Positions 12,967 to 26,880 of a stretch of DNA of 64,000 nt are shown in pieces. The stretch lies in contig OZ176051.1 in NCBI GenBank assembly GCA_964247055.1, positions 7,440,001 to 7,504,000 on the forward strand. The letters are read 5' to 3'. The position numbers were made by a program, and so were the translations under genes. The first letter of the stretch is position 1. Each line of letters starts with the position of its first letter. The notes beneath the pieces were generated by a model. It saw only the letters and a list, made by a program, of their open reading frames with translations. It was not told where the DNA came from and did no database searches. The stretch is from Paragordius varius (taxonomy: Eukaryota; Nematomorpha).

Positions 12967-15796
12967 AAAAATTAAATTGTTACATTTTATTTCTTTCATT
13001 CAAAAATACCGGCTTTGGACGCACAAGTCATAGAGTACACATATGAAAAAATCAAATTTTTTATAGGAGGATACATACCGTTTCATAGCAAAATTATAAA
13101 ATTAATAGTTCCCCAAGAGCATAACATATTTGAAAAATAAGAAATTCTCAATTGAGAAATATATAGGGTCTAAATAACATATCTAATAAAAAAAAGCTTG
13201 TAAATACTGATCAAATAAATTTTTTTATGAAAAAAAGGCTGGTATCCTTAATATTACAAGGTGCTGGCAGTAGGGACATAAACATGATATTTTAACTATT
13301 AAGTATTTATATATATATATATATATATATATAAGAAAATCTTACTTACATTGCACAGTGCACGAAATCAGGGGTCAAAAAAATATCTTGGACATCTAGA
13401 ATGATAGAAAAATCAGGATTATCATGGTACTTTTGTTATTTTTGTGCTAAGAGGTCTGTATCAGAAAATTGCAACCAAACATGATTTTAGGCTATTTATA
13501 TATTCAAAATATCTCTTAAAATAAATAAACCCTAATATCTCAACTTATTAATAATTTTTTGCCCTATTACGATTTTCTTTCAAGATTTCATAAACTAGGT
13601 CATAAACAAATAAAAAAAATTTTGGCAAATGAATACGCAGGTCATAAGCTTCATGAAAAAAATATTTTGTTAAGATTTTTTTGCACGTGATTCATGTCAT
13701 CAGGTTATTACTTTATCGAATTGCCGCAGTGTAGTATACACTTTGACTCTTGTATAGTAAAAAATCCAAAAGAAAAAAATTGAGGATGAAAATTTTTTAT
13801 ATTATAATTTTTTTAAAAAAATTAACATGCACCTAAAAGGCTATAAAATCATAGTTTTAAATTTAAATGGCTCTGTATAAATTTACCCAAAAGGTGATTC
13901 TGTGTTATTAAAGCTTACTGTATTGATTATCTACATTTTTAACACCTCATGACCTAGAATTTCTCGCTAAAACTTTTTCTCCTTTTTTTACTTTTAATAT
14001 TATTATGGTTAAAAATGATAATAACTTTGAAAATTTATCAAATTCATTTAACCAGTAAATTTTTGATATTATAAGTTTTAATATCAGCTTTTTATTTCAA
14101 TCGTGAATTGGAACTACCCGAATTCGGGCTGTAAAAAGTATGATTTTTTATTTAATACAGATGAAGAGGTAATTTAATTATTAAAACAACTTTCAAAAGA
14201 GTGGGTTATCAAATTTAACACTTCGATTCATATTAGAGTATCTAATGACCCCAGACTATATATAAGTTGATATTTAACTATTGAAAGAAACGGAGTTTCA
14301 TTGATATAAAGAACAAAAGTGGGTTATTTTACATTATTTTATATTTAGCTTATGCACACATGTCATAACTGAATTTTTACCTTGAGGTTTATTTATAAAA
14401 TAAGTAATATAAACCTTAAATGAATACTTATTTCGGTCCATTAAAGTTATATTAGTGCAAACTTTTGCAATGGTTTTAATTTGTTCTAATTTTAGTACAA
14501 GCTTTTGAACAAGCCTGGGGTATACCCCAATTTTAATCGGATGACTGAAATGCATGTGTTGTCTCCAAGTACTGGTGTAGAATCTCAAAATGTCATCACT
14601 GAAAATATATGAATTGTTATAATTTGACTCCTAGTGTTTAAAAATCTAAAATGGCGGTGGAATTTAATTATTTTTAAATAACAGTATTTTTAAAACTATT
14701 ATATATTGCTCCTAAAAGGCTAAATCCTATTTGAATTTGGCCAAACAAAAGTATTTTTATTAACTGAAAAAAAATCGCTTTGATGGAGAAACTACCCCAA
14801 AAGGTAAAGAAAGTTGAATTTAAACGGATCTCGATTAGTTTTTTAATTATCACAAGAATATTATTTTTTGGATATTGCTCGAATCATTGCATATTATAAT
14901 TTTAAATCGATACCATAAATATTGTATTATATAAATCTAAATAGCTTAAAGGTTTACACTATCCCAAAAAGTAGAGAGGCATATAAAGCAAAGAATAATA
15001 CTTTTAAAAATAATTTTATTACTAATGGGATGTGGCATACAATTCATTCATCTTAGCTTCTTTTGCGTATTTGGCGGAAAAAATATGTGGAATTAACTAA
15101 GACGTATTTTTTAGTTGATATAATATAAACACTAATTTCTAAAAGCTTTGTTTAACTTGACAGGGTTTTCCCTCCATTTTCGGAGTGTCAGAGCTAGGAA
15201 ACGCGGTCGAACTGCTTATGTATAAAAATGTAAAAAATATTTGAAAAATTTTATTAAACCACTAAATTATAAATTTTATTAGAAAGGATTCAAGCCGGCC
15301 GTCAATATTTCTTTTTCAAAGCCAAAATGTAAAAAACAATAATACAACAGATGACAGTATGTGGACGCATATGGTTAAGCAATTATTTAAAATATTTACA
15401 AATATTCGCATTTTATTTATACACGAATTTCTTTTTGATAATGAGTTAAATAACTATTTTTTATCTTAAATTCATTACCAATTAATTATATAAAAGGTCA
15501 ACTGTTTTATATAATAGAGCTTTTACCGACTATAATAAATGACAAAATTTATTTAAATTAATATAATTTACCAAAAAGAATATTAGGAAACATTATTATT
15601 AAATATAATATAAATATAAATCTTAATTTTTATGTAAATTATTTTATAAATTGGACTAAACATTGGCCTACAATATTTGATCGAGAATGTTGTAAACAAT
15701 TCGATATTAGTAAATAAACACAAATATATATAGTATTTTTGAAAGTGTATAATGATATAAATCTTTAATTTTACAAAAAAAAGAAAAGTTTTAATT
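12967..15796. other. intergenic region, no gene seen
   Basis: Between the TONSL start codon and the stop codon of the K+ channel. It holds a (TA)n tract near 13305-13333 and AT-rich sequence with only short ORFs that lack family resemblance or splice context. The part just upstream of 12966 should contain the TONSL promoter and the part around 15600-15790 the channel's 3' UTR; no specific element stands out. Confidence 0.5.
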
Positions 15797-18700
15797 TTAA
15801 GGGTGCAGGGGTCTAACATCACCTCCTCCTTGACGATTAATATTGTTATAAGTTGCAGGTGGGATAGGAGGGATACCAGCTGTTTGGGGCAAATTTCCTC
15901 CCGCCGCTTGGTTAATTGGACTATCATCATCCATGTGTCTAACATATCGCGGTTCGTTCGGACCTCCGCTTGCACCTGTTAAATGGGAGTTTTCACCATC
16001 TTCATCGCTATTTTCCATCAACAAATGGCTCATATTGAGTTGAGGTATTTCATAAGCAATCGACAGCAATAGGGCCATAAACAGCAGTCCAACCAGGAGA
16101 TATACTGTGAAACGATATAACGATTATTTTGCATTTAAATATCAGAATCGAAATAATTATAAAACGTTCATAATCTGCCTATTATTAGTTTGTGATTTTT
16201 TTTCAGTTGAGCTTGAAAATTTTTAAATAATTTCATTTATGTTAGGTGCATTTTACCAAAATTTCATAGAGATAAATGGTTTACAATAACATTATTACAA
16301 TAATAATATCCATATTATATCGTTTTAAGGGTGTCAAAAAATAAAGGAATCAATTATGCCAGTACAATTTTATTTAAGGTGTTAATTATTGGAATTCCCT
16401 ATTATCCTTATATATAACATAATTTCGTAACATAGTTATAAATTACTTGTTACACCAACTTTGTAAAGACCACGCATTTTTTGGTAAGGAGCTTCGGTCG
16501 GAACGTAATCTCCATAACCGATTGTTGTCAAAGATATGAAGCAATAGTAAAAGGCATCTATTAAAAGATTTCAACATCATGAATTAATAACATAGTTAGT
16601 AATTAAAATGTGATAAACTTCTTTAAAAAAATACCCAAAAAACTCCAATGAGGTTCGATTGCAGCAAATATTAGAGACGGTATTATGAAGAAACAGAGCA
16701 ATACGAACAAAAAGATCAAGAAGAGATGGATTAAACGTATCCTCAAAGGCTTATAATGTTGTCCCAATCGATTGTTAAGACCCTAAAATTAATAAAATAG
16801 ATCTGATTAATATTTTCTGTAATTTTAAAATTTGTTTTATAATCTGCCTTTAAAAGCCTGTTTGTCACATGGCCCAATCGTTCAAGCAATGCCGTCAATA
16901 GAATTAGAGTATATGGTATTCCAATCAAAACATACAGGATGCAAAATACTTTACCCCAATTAGATAATCTGGCCATCCTACCATAACCTAGAATATATAT
17001 TAGTAAATAATTTTGATGAATGGGGTTATAAAATTATAAATTTTGGATCATTGTAATTATAGTTATTTTTATGACATTGTCTATGGAGGTAAACCCAATC
17101 TCTTTGGGCCATAATCTAATTGAATTTTTAATCTTTCTACCCAAAAAAGCAAAAAAAATGAAAATGAAGTTTATGATTAAAAAGGGTCGTCTTTCATATC
17201 ATATCCTCTTTATGACCAATACCAGATCTAACTAAAAGCTTTTACTGGTTTAGTGGTAAAAAGCAAAGGATTTCAAGGGAAAACAATTATTCATTTTATT
17301 TGTTGCCCATTAACTTCTACATATTTTGCCCACCTCTCATGTAATATATGAAAGCGATGCCAGAAAAATGAATTTGCGACAAACCATTAGTCAAAAAATT
17401 CAACGTCTTGAAATTACTGAGGTACTGCTCTGTAAGCTTGTGCCCCCTTCATACAATAAGGTTATAGGATGGCGCCAGGTTAGGAGAGTACAGCGGATGC
17501 GTAAGTTAAACTATTTTAAAGAGTGTATTTCACTGATTTTACTGTCTAAGATGTAGCATTCTCATGTAGAAAATTACTTAGCCATGCCTTCTGACATTCC
17601 TTTCGTTTTTCGATTAATGCATAATTAAGTTTATTGTTTGATAGCGATAGCGTTGTACAATAACAAATTACGGGGCTTCAAAAGATCTTTATTCAAATAC
17701 CGTCATCCCATCAGACACAGAGCAGGGTCTTTTGTCATAGCTAAGGTGACCAGACGTCCCGCTTTTGGCGGGACAGTCCCGCTTTTTCACACTTTGTCCC
17801 GCTTCCTGCTACGTTTTTAAATGTCCCGCTTTTTCACGATTATATAAAAAAAAATTTTTTTTAATACAAATAAATTTTTTTTGTCCGTTTAAATTTTTTA
17901 TCATTAAATATCTTTAAAATCTATTCAATTTTAAATTAAATTTTATTTTAAATTAAAAATATTTATTTTTTCGAATTTATATCATGTGATTATACACTAT
18001 ACTTCCTACTACTACTGTCATTATTATCAAAAAGCCAAGTTGATATCACAAATCTCTAGATTAAAAGACAAATTGATACCACAAATCGGTACCTTACACG
18101 TTAATTTCACAAAATTAAGGTAATATAATATTTATAATACTAATATTTTAGTTTTATTACTTGCCAACATTATTAAAAAGCCAAATTAATACCACAAATC
18201 GGTAGCTTAAAAGACAAATTGATACCACAAATCGGTACCTTACACGTTTATCACAGAAAATTAAAATAATATAATATTTATTATACTAATAGTAGTTTAT
18301 AAATATGAGCACAAAAAGAGGTTGTAAATTCAACGATGAATTAATGAAGGATTTTCCTTTTATTAAAAAAAACGAAGAATGAATCATTTGTTAAATGTCT
18401 TATATGCGAGGGGGAATTCCTAGCACATGGCGGCAAGCATGATATTACAAAGCATATGGAAACACAGAAACATAAAAAATGTTTAGATATGGCGGCATCA
18501 TCTTACAAAATGAGCGATTTTTTTGAAAAACCGCTTTTGGAGAGGAAGAAAAGAATTTGGCACTAGCTGAGTGCGTGTTATCTTTTCACGCCGTTAATCA
18601 CAATCATTCCTTTAGATCTATGGACTGTACCTCACAAGTTATTCGCACGTTATTCCATAAAAAATTTACATGTGCCCGTACAAAGGCTGAAGCCATTGTG

Positions 18701-21700
18701 TGCAATGTCCTTTCGCCACATATATTTTCTGAAATACAAAAAGATTTGCTGAAAATTAATTCCATATCGCTATACTCTGATGCATCAAATCACCATGAAA
18801 CAAAATTATTTCCTACTTTGATGAGATATTTTGATTCAGAAACCGGAGTAAAAATTAAAATTTTAGATTTAATTTCCCTACCCGGTGAAAATTCCGAAAT
18901 AATTTACTTCAATAATGCAAAAAAATAATTTAAAATACAAAATTATCGTATATTGCGCTGACAACACCAATATGAACTTTGGTGGAAAAGCAAGGAGAGT
19001 AACAAAAAAATATTTTTCATAAATTAACAGATAATCTTAATCAAAACATTATTGGCGTTGGGTGTGCAGCGCATATAATACACAACGCTATTCAAACAGC
19101 TGCTGATTTGTTACCCCTAGATGTGGAAAATGTAGTTGTTAAAATATATTCCTATTTTTTAAGATACACAGTAGGAATCGCTTAAAGAATTCTGTGAAAA
19201 TGCAGAAGTTCAATATCAAAAAATGCTTGGATATTGTAAAACTCGTTGGTTAGCTTTTATGCCAGCTATCGAAAGAATTTTAAAAATGTATGATCCTTTA
19301 AAATCATTCCAATGTCAAGAACGGTTAGAAAATAATTTTATACTATTAACCATCCGCAATATAATAAATAATTTAGAAAAACAAGGCTTAATAAATCGCC
19401 AAGATATCCTGTACCATATAAAAATGTTTTATACAAACTGTAAAGATTATTTGGAAGACTGGACGACCCAATTCATTGAAATTGATCATTTTCATTGGAT
19501 AACATTAAAATCAGAATTTAATTGGTGCGATGTTCAAAAATCATTTGATTATATCTGCTCCCAAAATTTATCAAAAGGTAATCTTTCAGAAAATGATCTT
19601 TTTTCTGAAGTATCATTAGTTAAAAGATATATTTATAATGAAAAACTTAAATTATGGACAAAAGAAAATATACAGTAGAAAAGAAATGGTTGGAAATATT
19701 TTATCATTTTGAAGCCAACTATATTACATACAATAATATTTTAAAAATTGTGGAATTCGCACTATCTTTACCTGGAACCAACGCTGCTACTGAGCGCGTT
19801 TTTTCCACAGTAAATCAGGTGTGGACATCGGAAAAATCAAATTTAAATGTTGAAACTTTAAGGCCGTTTTATCTGTCAAATATAATTTGACAAATTCTTG
19901 TGAAGACTTCTACAATATTTTAATAAATGATGACAATCTGCTAAAACGCATTCAATCAAACAAAAAATATACCAAAGAATAAAATATTTTCTTATATTTA
20001 TAAAGTTTTTATGTTAAAAAATAAATAAAATTACTTAAAATATTATATAAGTCTTCATAATTTGTCAAATTATATTCGAACACATAAAATGGCTTTTATT
20101 CAACATTTAAATTTGATTCCGTGTCCTTACTTATTTACTGTGAAAAAACGCGTTCGATAGCAGTGGTTCAGGTAAAGATAAGGCAAATTCTTTAATTAAA
20201 ATATTATTGTATGGAACATAATTTGTTTAAAAATGATTATTTTAACCATTTCTATCCTACGTATTTTTTTCTGTTGTCCATAATAAAAGTTGTCATTCAA
20301 TATATTTATTTAATAATGAGACTTCATAAAAAATTGTCATTGTGCCCCGTCTGGTCTTCCAAATAATCTTTTTTGTTTGTATATAACATTTTTATATTCT
20401 GGCTATTCATTGAGCCTTGTTTTTCTGGATGCTTTATAATATTGCGATTAGGTAATGGTATAAAATTATTTTCTAATCTTTTTTGACTTGGAATTTTGAC
20501 CTTTGTCCTGTGATAACAAATAGGATTCTAGGAGATCACATTTTTATAAATATATCAATCGCTGGCAGAAGAGTTAACCAACAGTTCTACAATATTCAAG
20601 CATTTTAACATCTATATTTTCCACATCCAGGGGTAACAAATGAGTAGCTGTTTGAAAGTTGTGTATCTGCCAATAATGTTTTGATTAAGATTATTCGCTA
20701 AATTGTTAAAAATATTTTTGTGCCGCTTCTTGCATCACCCAGCGCACTTTGTGATGATTTTGTCTTTATTATTTTTTTCTAGAATATTAAAATAACTTCA
20801 CCCTTTGTTCGTGCACATGGAAATTTATTGAATAAGGTACAAACAACCTGTGAGGTACAAATTTTTTTATATTTATAATGTATTTAAAAATAAATAAATA
20901 TTACAATAAATTTTTTGTATAAAAATTTTTGGTTGTGCCCCCAATGACCCACTCCCTTCTCAGATTTGTCCCGCTTTTTCCTTCAAAAAATCTGGTCACC
21001 TTAGTCATAGCGAATGTTTATGGACCAGCTTACCGAATCTATTAATTAATCTTTTATAATTCTCGTAAACGTCTACTGATCGTTTTTTGTGATACATGTA
21101 AAGCCTCTACCGATTGTCGCTGAGTTTAAATTGACCACGAAATCATGTACATGCTTTAATCAATGAAGCATGTTAATCATATGTTTCAACCAGCAAACAA
21201 GTTAATGCCCTTATTTTGACGGAGGAGTAAAAGCAATGCGTTACACAAGCATTCTTTGTCAGGCACGAAATTCCTTTAGAGGCTTTTTGGCGGATTAAAC
21301 CTTTGTCTGTTTATAATTGGATGTCAGATGAATAAAATGGCATCTGAAATCGGCTGCGTAAATTTCCGTGATATTTATGACTTCATATAATATATATTGT
21401 GACGTTGTGCCATAAGGATATATGTGTTTTAAATATTCGGATTTTACAAAAGCTGATACATAAATTTTTATTTTTAAAAGCAAAATAAATTTAAATTATC
21501 ATTAATATATATTAATGTTTGTACTAGTTTATCACACCAATAATTAATTATTTAATGAATATTCAATACAGGTTTTGATTAATCCTAGATATAGATATCA
21601 AATCAAGCTATTTACAAAACAAGAACTTTATAAATTTAATATCAATCCATAGATATATAAATTATTCAAAACTTTTAAAGGTTTTCCACAGCCCCGTCTT

Positions 21701-24700
21701 AATATATTTATTTCTATTTTTCCAATTATTATTTCAAAATTCTAAAAGTCACCAAAAAACGGTCCTGGTTCTAAAGAATTTGGCGTTCTGGTTCCATCCA
21801 ATGATATTAAATATTATTTTTTAAGTTAATTTACCAATTGGTTATAATAAATTAAGTTAAAATTTAAAGGCGAATTTTTATGTATAAAAAATATAATATT
21901 CCTAATTTATTTTAATTAATTTTAAAAATGTATAATTAACATTAGGTGTAGGTTAAAGCAAAATAGGTGAGCTTTATAGTCAAAGTGTTGAGGCGAACTA
22001 AATGTTGAGATATTCTAAATATATGCGAGGCATCTACAAGGTTGCCGAGGTATGGTTATACATTAATTACTTTTAATTATATCCCTTAAAAAGGAATTTT
22101 TACCCAGTAAATATTTTCTGCGGCATTTATAAATAATGCATATTTTAATTGTAATTTAAGAAATTTAAATACTTTCCAACAAATATCCTATAAATGGAAA
22201 TTCTAAAATTTTATCCAATTATACATATGAATCAGATAAAAACTTGTTCTACTAATAAAACGTATAAATACACTAAATATTTTATCGATTAATTTAATTA
22301 TTATAATGGTATCATTTGTAGCCATCTCTATTTCCACACACACATATAGGATGAGTGATGATATGTTTTTGTCAAACAAACTTGATAATACCAATGTGAA
22401 AAATATATAATTTATTCATATAGTCAAGAATTTGCAATAGATTTAAAAGTATTAACCTATTGTGGTTAGCGTAGTGGCTGAAAAGAGGATAGCTTGTGGA
22501 AAACTCCATGAAGGTCGATTCCCATGTCCATCTAGTACGGTTTGTCTAACGCCTTGTTGACCGGCCAAATTTATTTTTTGGACGAAATCATCCAATTCAT
22601 ATTCTATTAATTTCATATAGCTTGAATAAACTTTCTTAAACATGAAAAAATGAGTTTGCAGAAGTTTGAAAAAAAAAGTGAGTCCTTAAAAAGACGGTTG
22701 TTATAAGTTACAATACAAAATCAAAAGATGTGGCACTATACTTAGTGCAGTGAGATAATGTACTCTTAAAAATATAATTAATTCCCATAGTTTTTGATCA
22801 TAAGCATATAATTCAAAATATTAACCAAATAGTATAATCTTTTTAAATTATAACCTATAATAAGATTATTATTGGGGCCATTATAATAATATATATTTTA
22901 AGGGTTTATTTTTCACAAAATGGGCATATATATATATATATATATATATTCACGGAACAGAACTCCCTCCTATCATATTAATATCGGTTTTGATTATTTA
23001 TTTAATAAATTAAAATAAAATGGCACACATCTCATAGCTCTCTAAATCAAAATATAATAAATGACGAATTGTAATTATAATTTTATTGGTTTGTTTAAAT
23101 AAAAACTTATAAGCTGACCTACCTTTCACATAATATAACCTTAAAAAATACTCTGAGTTTATATTCAGCATAGTTTATTTATAGCAAATTATACACACCT
23201 AATTATAGTCATATGAAACTGGAATCCGAACCTTTTAGAAACGTTTTGGAAGCAAATAAAATTTTTAAAAATGGTTTCGAATTTTTTTTCGAACTTTGCG
23301 GTCCCGAATGATTCTATTTTTTAATTAATTTTTTATGCAATAACTTATTTATTTTTTTATTTTATTTGAATCATTATTTTTCAGAGATAAGGAGCATATA
23401 ACCTTATATTTTGTGTTATTCACATTATATCAAAATAAGCTAAACTTTTCAAAAAAGTAAAACTGAAATAAGAATTATTCGACTAAAAAATAGAAAAACT
23501 GAAATTCTTTCACAAATATTTGACGGATCCTAAATTATTGGAACAGGAGTTTTTTAGAAAAATTGTTGGGAACTGAAATCGAGGCTCTAATCTTTGAAAT
23601 GACTATTGATAATATTATTATCTAGTTCACATTGCCACAAAATTTTCAATGAATGGTAAACTTTATATTTAAAAGCATTTGCCTAGATAATTTGAAACCT
23701 TTGAAGGATATATTGATACATCTTCGCGTAAACCTTATTTGGCATATATATGCAATAGCCACAGATTAAGATTAAATTAAATTTTAGCGGGAAAACGTCG
23801 GTTTTGCAGACATTATATTTATAAAAAAGGCTAACTTTAAAAACCAGCAGAATACAAAGATTTTTATTTAGGCAATTCACATTATATAAATTAACGAAAA
23901 ACTTTCCCTATAAATCAGCATTAAAGTAGGGACCACTACCTTTTTAGCTTTTAAAAATCGATATTTAGCAACTGCGCTTAGGGGTGTCTTCATTACTAGT
24001 TTTTGGATTTATATATTATGATATTGATTTAATATACTACTAACATCTACCAGCAAAAAGGATGAACAAGAAATAGAAATATTAATATTATTATACGCTG
24101 ATAACTAATAAATCCCAATTTTGCTTGTATAAATAATGGTAGAGAGACTACAAGTTAAAATTAGTTTATGAAAATTAAAAATATTTTATTACCTGTCTTT
24201 ACAAATTATATATATATTATTTATATATATATTATGTATATATATTGATTTGTTGTCTTAGGTGATATGAACTTGCACGTTTTAGAAAAGTAAAAAAATG
24301 ATTGATTTAATTAAAAGAAAACGCATCTTTAATATATATACACCATAAAAACCATTTTTTTTAAAAACGGGAAAAGGCACACGCGACCCCGTATACCTAC
24401 ATATGTATTTTAAAATCAATAACTTAAACTTTGAGGGAAAACCTATATAAATAAGTAGTTAATAAAATTTAGTTAGTTTAAGTAAAAAGACTCAACTTAA
24501 AGATAGAATATTTTTAAATGATCAAATAATATTCTAAACATTATTTTACAAATAAAAATGATAGTGTAAAAGATATTCAATTTATATATTTTTTATAAAA
24601 TTCTATAAATTTTGATGTTTTTACCAAAATATAATTAGATTGATATCAAAATATATGTCATATTATATTACCTGTCAAACATTTGCTATGATCAAACAAA

Positions 24701-24855
24701 AATTGCTGATACGTTCCACGTAATATATCCTGGGCCTTTTCTTCCCTTGGTCGTTCTAGTCTTAAGAATATCGCCGCTCCCAAGAGTAGATAACAGAAAT
24801 AAAATATGATTGCAATAATCAACCGTACAGTACTTTTATTAAGACGTGTTGCCAT
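15797..24855 (-). CDS. two-pore-domain potassium channel (K2P, TWIK-like), 6 exons
   Basis: Plasma-membrane background (leak) K+ channel that works as a dimer. Exons (minus order): 24855-24672, 22630-22457, 16987-16848, 16782-16635, 16557-16447, 16104-15797, giving about 354 residues with consistent phases. Start ATG at 24855 precedes [12 protein letters not shown] and the first membrane helix ([19 protein letters not shown]). Pore helix 1 with filter TTIGYG spans the junction 22457/16987. M2 is [18 protein letters not shown]3 is [20 protein letters not shown], pore 2 is [15 protein letters not shown]4 is [19 protein letters not shown]. The tail is about 75 residues, Pro/Gly/Asn-rich with an acidic NSDEDGE patch. 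Both filters are GYG (second filter is usually GLG or GFG in TWIK/TASK types). The 65-nt intron 16783-16847 uses a GC donor. The 5.5-kb intron after exon 2 hosts nested transposons. Subfamily assignment is inference. Confidence 0.88.
17190..21310 (-). mobile_element. decayed mariner element, split by a hAT insertion
   Basis: On the minus strand, fragments of a mariner transposase lie on both sides of 17742-21003. Right of it (about 21250-21010) are an [13 protein letters not shown] stretch and [10 protein letters not shown], matching the helix-turn-helix/linker region. Left of it (about 17740-17290) are [11 protein letters not shown], the catalytic-core motif of mariners, and [16 protein letters not shown] before a stop, matching the C-terminus (LPERWxKCVxxxGxYF). 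Many frame breaks; clearly a dead DNA transposon. Its outer ends could not be fixed from the sequence, so the limits are approximate. It lies in the third-exon intron of the K2P channel. Confidence 0.75.
17742..21003 (+). mobile_element. hAT DNA transposon inserted in the mariner
   Basis: A 3,262-bp element with terminal repeats TAAGGTGACCAGA / TCTGGTCACCTTA and a perfect 8-bp target duplication GTCATAGC (17734-17741, 21004-21011). The plus strand carries transposase fragments: a BED-type zinc finger at about 18390-18500 (CLICEGEF then H-H spacing), a core at 18557-18928 and 19223-19678, and the hAT dimerisation end [17 protein letters not shown] at about 19770-19830. Several frameshifts and stops separate them, so it is inactive. 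From about 20040 to 20870 a second, shorter and more decayed copy of the same transposase runs in the opposite orientation (for example EFALSLPE on the minus strand near 20180). Since it splits the mariner, it is the younger of the two. Confidence 0.88.
22631..24671 (-). other. first intron of the K2P gene
   Basis: Intron between exon 1 and exon 2 of the potassium channel. It contains a (TA)n tract at about 22924-22950 and no recognisable gene or transposon. Donor GACAG|GTAATA at 24672/24671, acceptor TTTAAGAAAG at 22631. Confidence 0.6.
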
Positions 24856-26523
24856 AATTGGAATATTTAACTAATTAATATCGCTAGCGCACACGAAAAA
24901 AAAACAACGTAAAAATTAAAAATAAAACGTTAAAAAAGTGCACCCAATATGTGCACTGATGATGATAAAACAAACAGAAAAATTATACAAAATTTGTTAA
25001 AGGAAGCAAAAGAAGGAAAAAGAAAATAAATAAGTCACGGATCAATAAAATTATTTCTAAAGGTAAGAGTTAAGGTGTGCACTTTCCAAAATTAAAGTTA
25101 ACTTTCCTTGATATGGAGAAAAGATATGGTAAATATTGAAAAGCAAGTCTGGGGAATATTTATTAAAACAAAATGTCACTACCTAGGAGATAGGTTACTA
25201 ATCTATTATTAATTTAGATGAATTGCACGTAGCACGCACCTTAAATACAAATTTTTATTGTATTTTGATTTATTTTCATATTTTTAACAGAGCCTAATAA
25301 AATGCGTATTGTATTGAGTATAATATAGCATCATCCATAATATATAGATATTAATTATTTATAAATTTATCGATTATTTTTTGTAACTTAACTAAAAATA
25401 TTTTTTTGCTAAAATTTGTTTGTATATAATTATATCATTAGTCAAACCATTTTCACTCTTAGTTAAGTTTTTATAGTTCATCTTAACCCCTAAAAAAATT
25501 AATAAACTTGAGCAACATTTAAAAAGTAATTAAGAGCAGATTTTGAAATCAATATATTACTTTCTTTAAGTTTTGATCGTTGTGCCCAAAGAAACGTTTG
25601 TTAATAAAGCGTTTAATATGGCGTGGACAAGGCATAAAAATTACACAGTAGTGTATGGCAAAAAACAATATTAGTCCATAAAAGAATAAAAAAATATTTT
25701 TTAAAAAAACAAGGGGATATTATTGATATGAGTACTAGGTTTGTTTTTTTAGAAAAAAAACATTTTTCTTTGATGGACCTATAATTAATGCCATAAGTTA
25801 CTGTAATATAATCAATATTTTCGAGATCATTTTAATGAATTAATCTTTTCAACACTTTAAAAAGCACTGATTGTTTTGGAAATATTTTATTGGTTGATTT
25901 TCATTTTTAATTTGTTGCCTTAATCGCAAAAGGGGTGTCCAAAAAGCGGTTCGCATGCGCTCCAAAATATATTTGTAGCCCTCTAGGATTTCAACAAAAC
26001 CCAAACATAAATTTTTAAATTCATGATATTTACAAAATATAAGCGAAATAATATCTTTAAACAAAATTTTTTAATACGGCTTTAGATGAAGTCAATTTGT
26101 AGTTATGTCGTAGGTATATTTTCGCCAACTTGTAGGGTTAGGTGTAAGGGATTTTATATATCTTCAAAAATATATATGATATTGGACCTAATAACGATTA
26201 CTCTATGGCGTTTTAGGCACACCACAGACCATTTATTACCTTTTTTAATTCTACCCATGACGAATAAAAAATGATTTAACTACTATGAAATAGGCATAAA
26301 TTTATTCATTCTATAGTCTTTTAGCGTATAAATATAATCGTAAAAAATATATCAAGCTTTTAGCTGCCTTAGTTATCTTACAATATTTTTGTTTTTTTAG
26401 GATAGTTGTATCTTAGAGCGTTTAAATATTAAAAAATAATATTTTTGCACTATAAATTTATAAAAAATGCTAATTTTGACTAAATAAATATTTTTTAAAA
26501 AATGCGTCTTTTTACAATTTTTT

Positions 26524-26880
26524 TTGCATTGTTGAAGCGTACTTCATCCTTTTTTAGGCATGATTAAAACGATATATAAACGAATTTAGATATTATAAAA
26601 ACACCTTTTCTATATAATTTGATGATACTAACATCTCTATCGCCTCAGAATTGTAATTAAAATATATAAAATGTGTTTTTATATAAAAATCCCCTAAATT
26701 CGAAAATAATCGAACCTTCAAATTAAAAGCTAGCAATGTTCAGCATTATCAAATAATATGGAAAAAGTGTTTTACAATATCTAAAAGTGTTTTCATACCG
26801 TTTCCATCATGTCTAAAAAATAGTAGAAAGACGCTTCAAGAAAATTTTGCTAAAAATTAATTTATTACGATATTTCTTCA
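26524..26880. repeat. dispersed repeat motif, inverted pair (also at +4400)
   Basis: Two copies of a roughly 140-bp motif face each other: about 26524-26662 on the minus strand and 26732-26880 on the plus strand. Shared landmarks are a GATAGAxATGTTAGCATCAT-like start, CGTTTCCATCATG in the middle and a TTTTGCTAAAAATTAATTTA-like end. The same pair recurs in the second duplication unit. Confidence 0.7.

Noticed and set aside
18557-19890. ZBED-like or other host gene derived from a hAT transposase
   Set aside because: The frames are broken several times, there are no splice sites joining them, and the whole lies within terminal repeats with target duplications. It is a dead transposon.
24945-24975. 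CACTGATGATGAT as a further hammerhead core
   Set aside because: No stem II hairpin and no GAAAC follow; the string also recurs at 29345 only through the tandem duplication.
25849-26064. 71-residue ORF repeated identically at 30249-30464 (and other paired small ORFs) as duplicated genes
   Set aside because: They are identical only because the 4.4-kb block is duplicated. They have no family resemblance, no splice context, and AT-rich composition like the non-coding surroundings.
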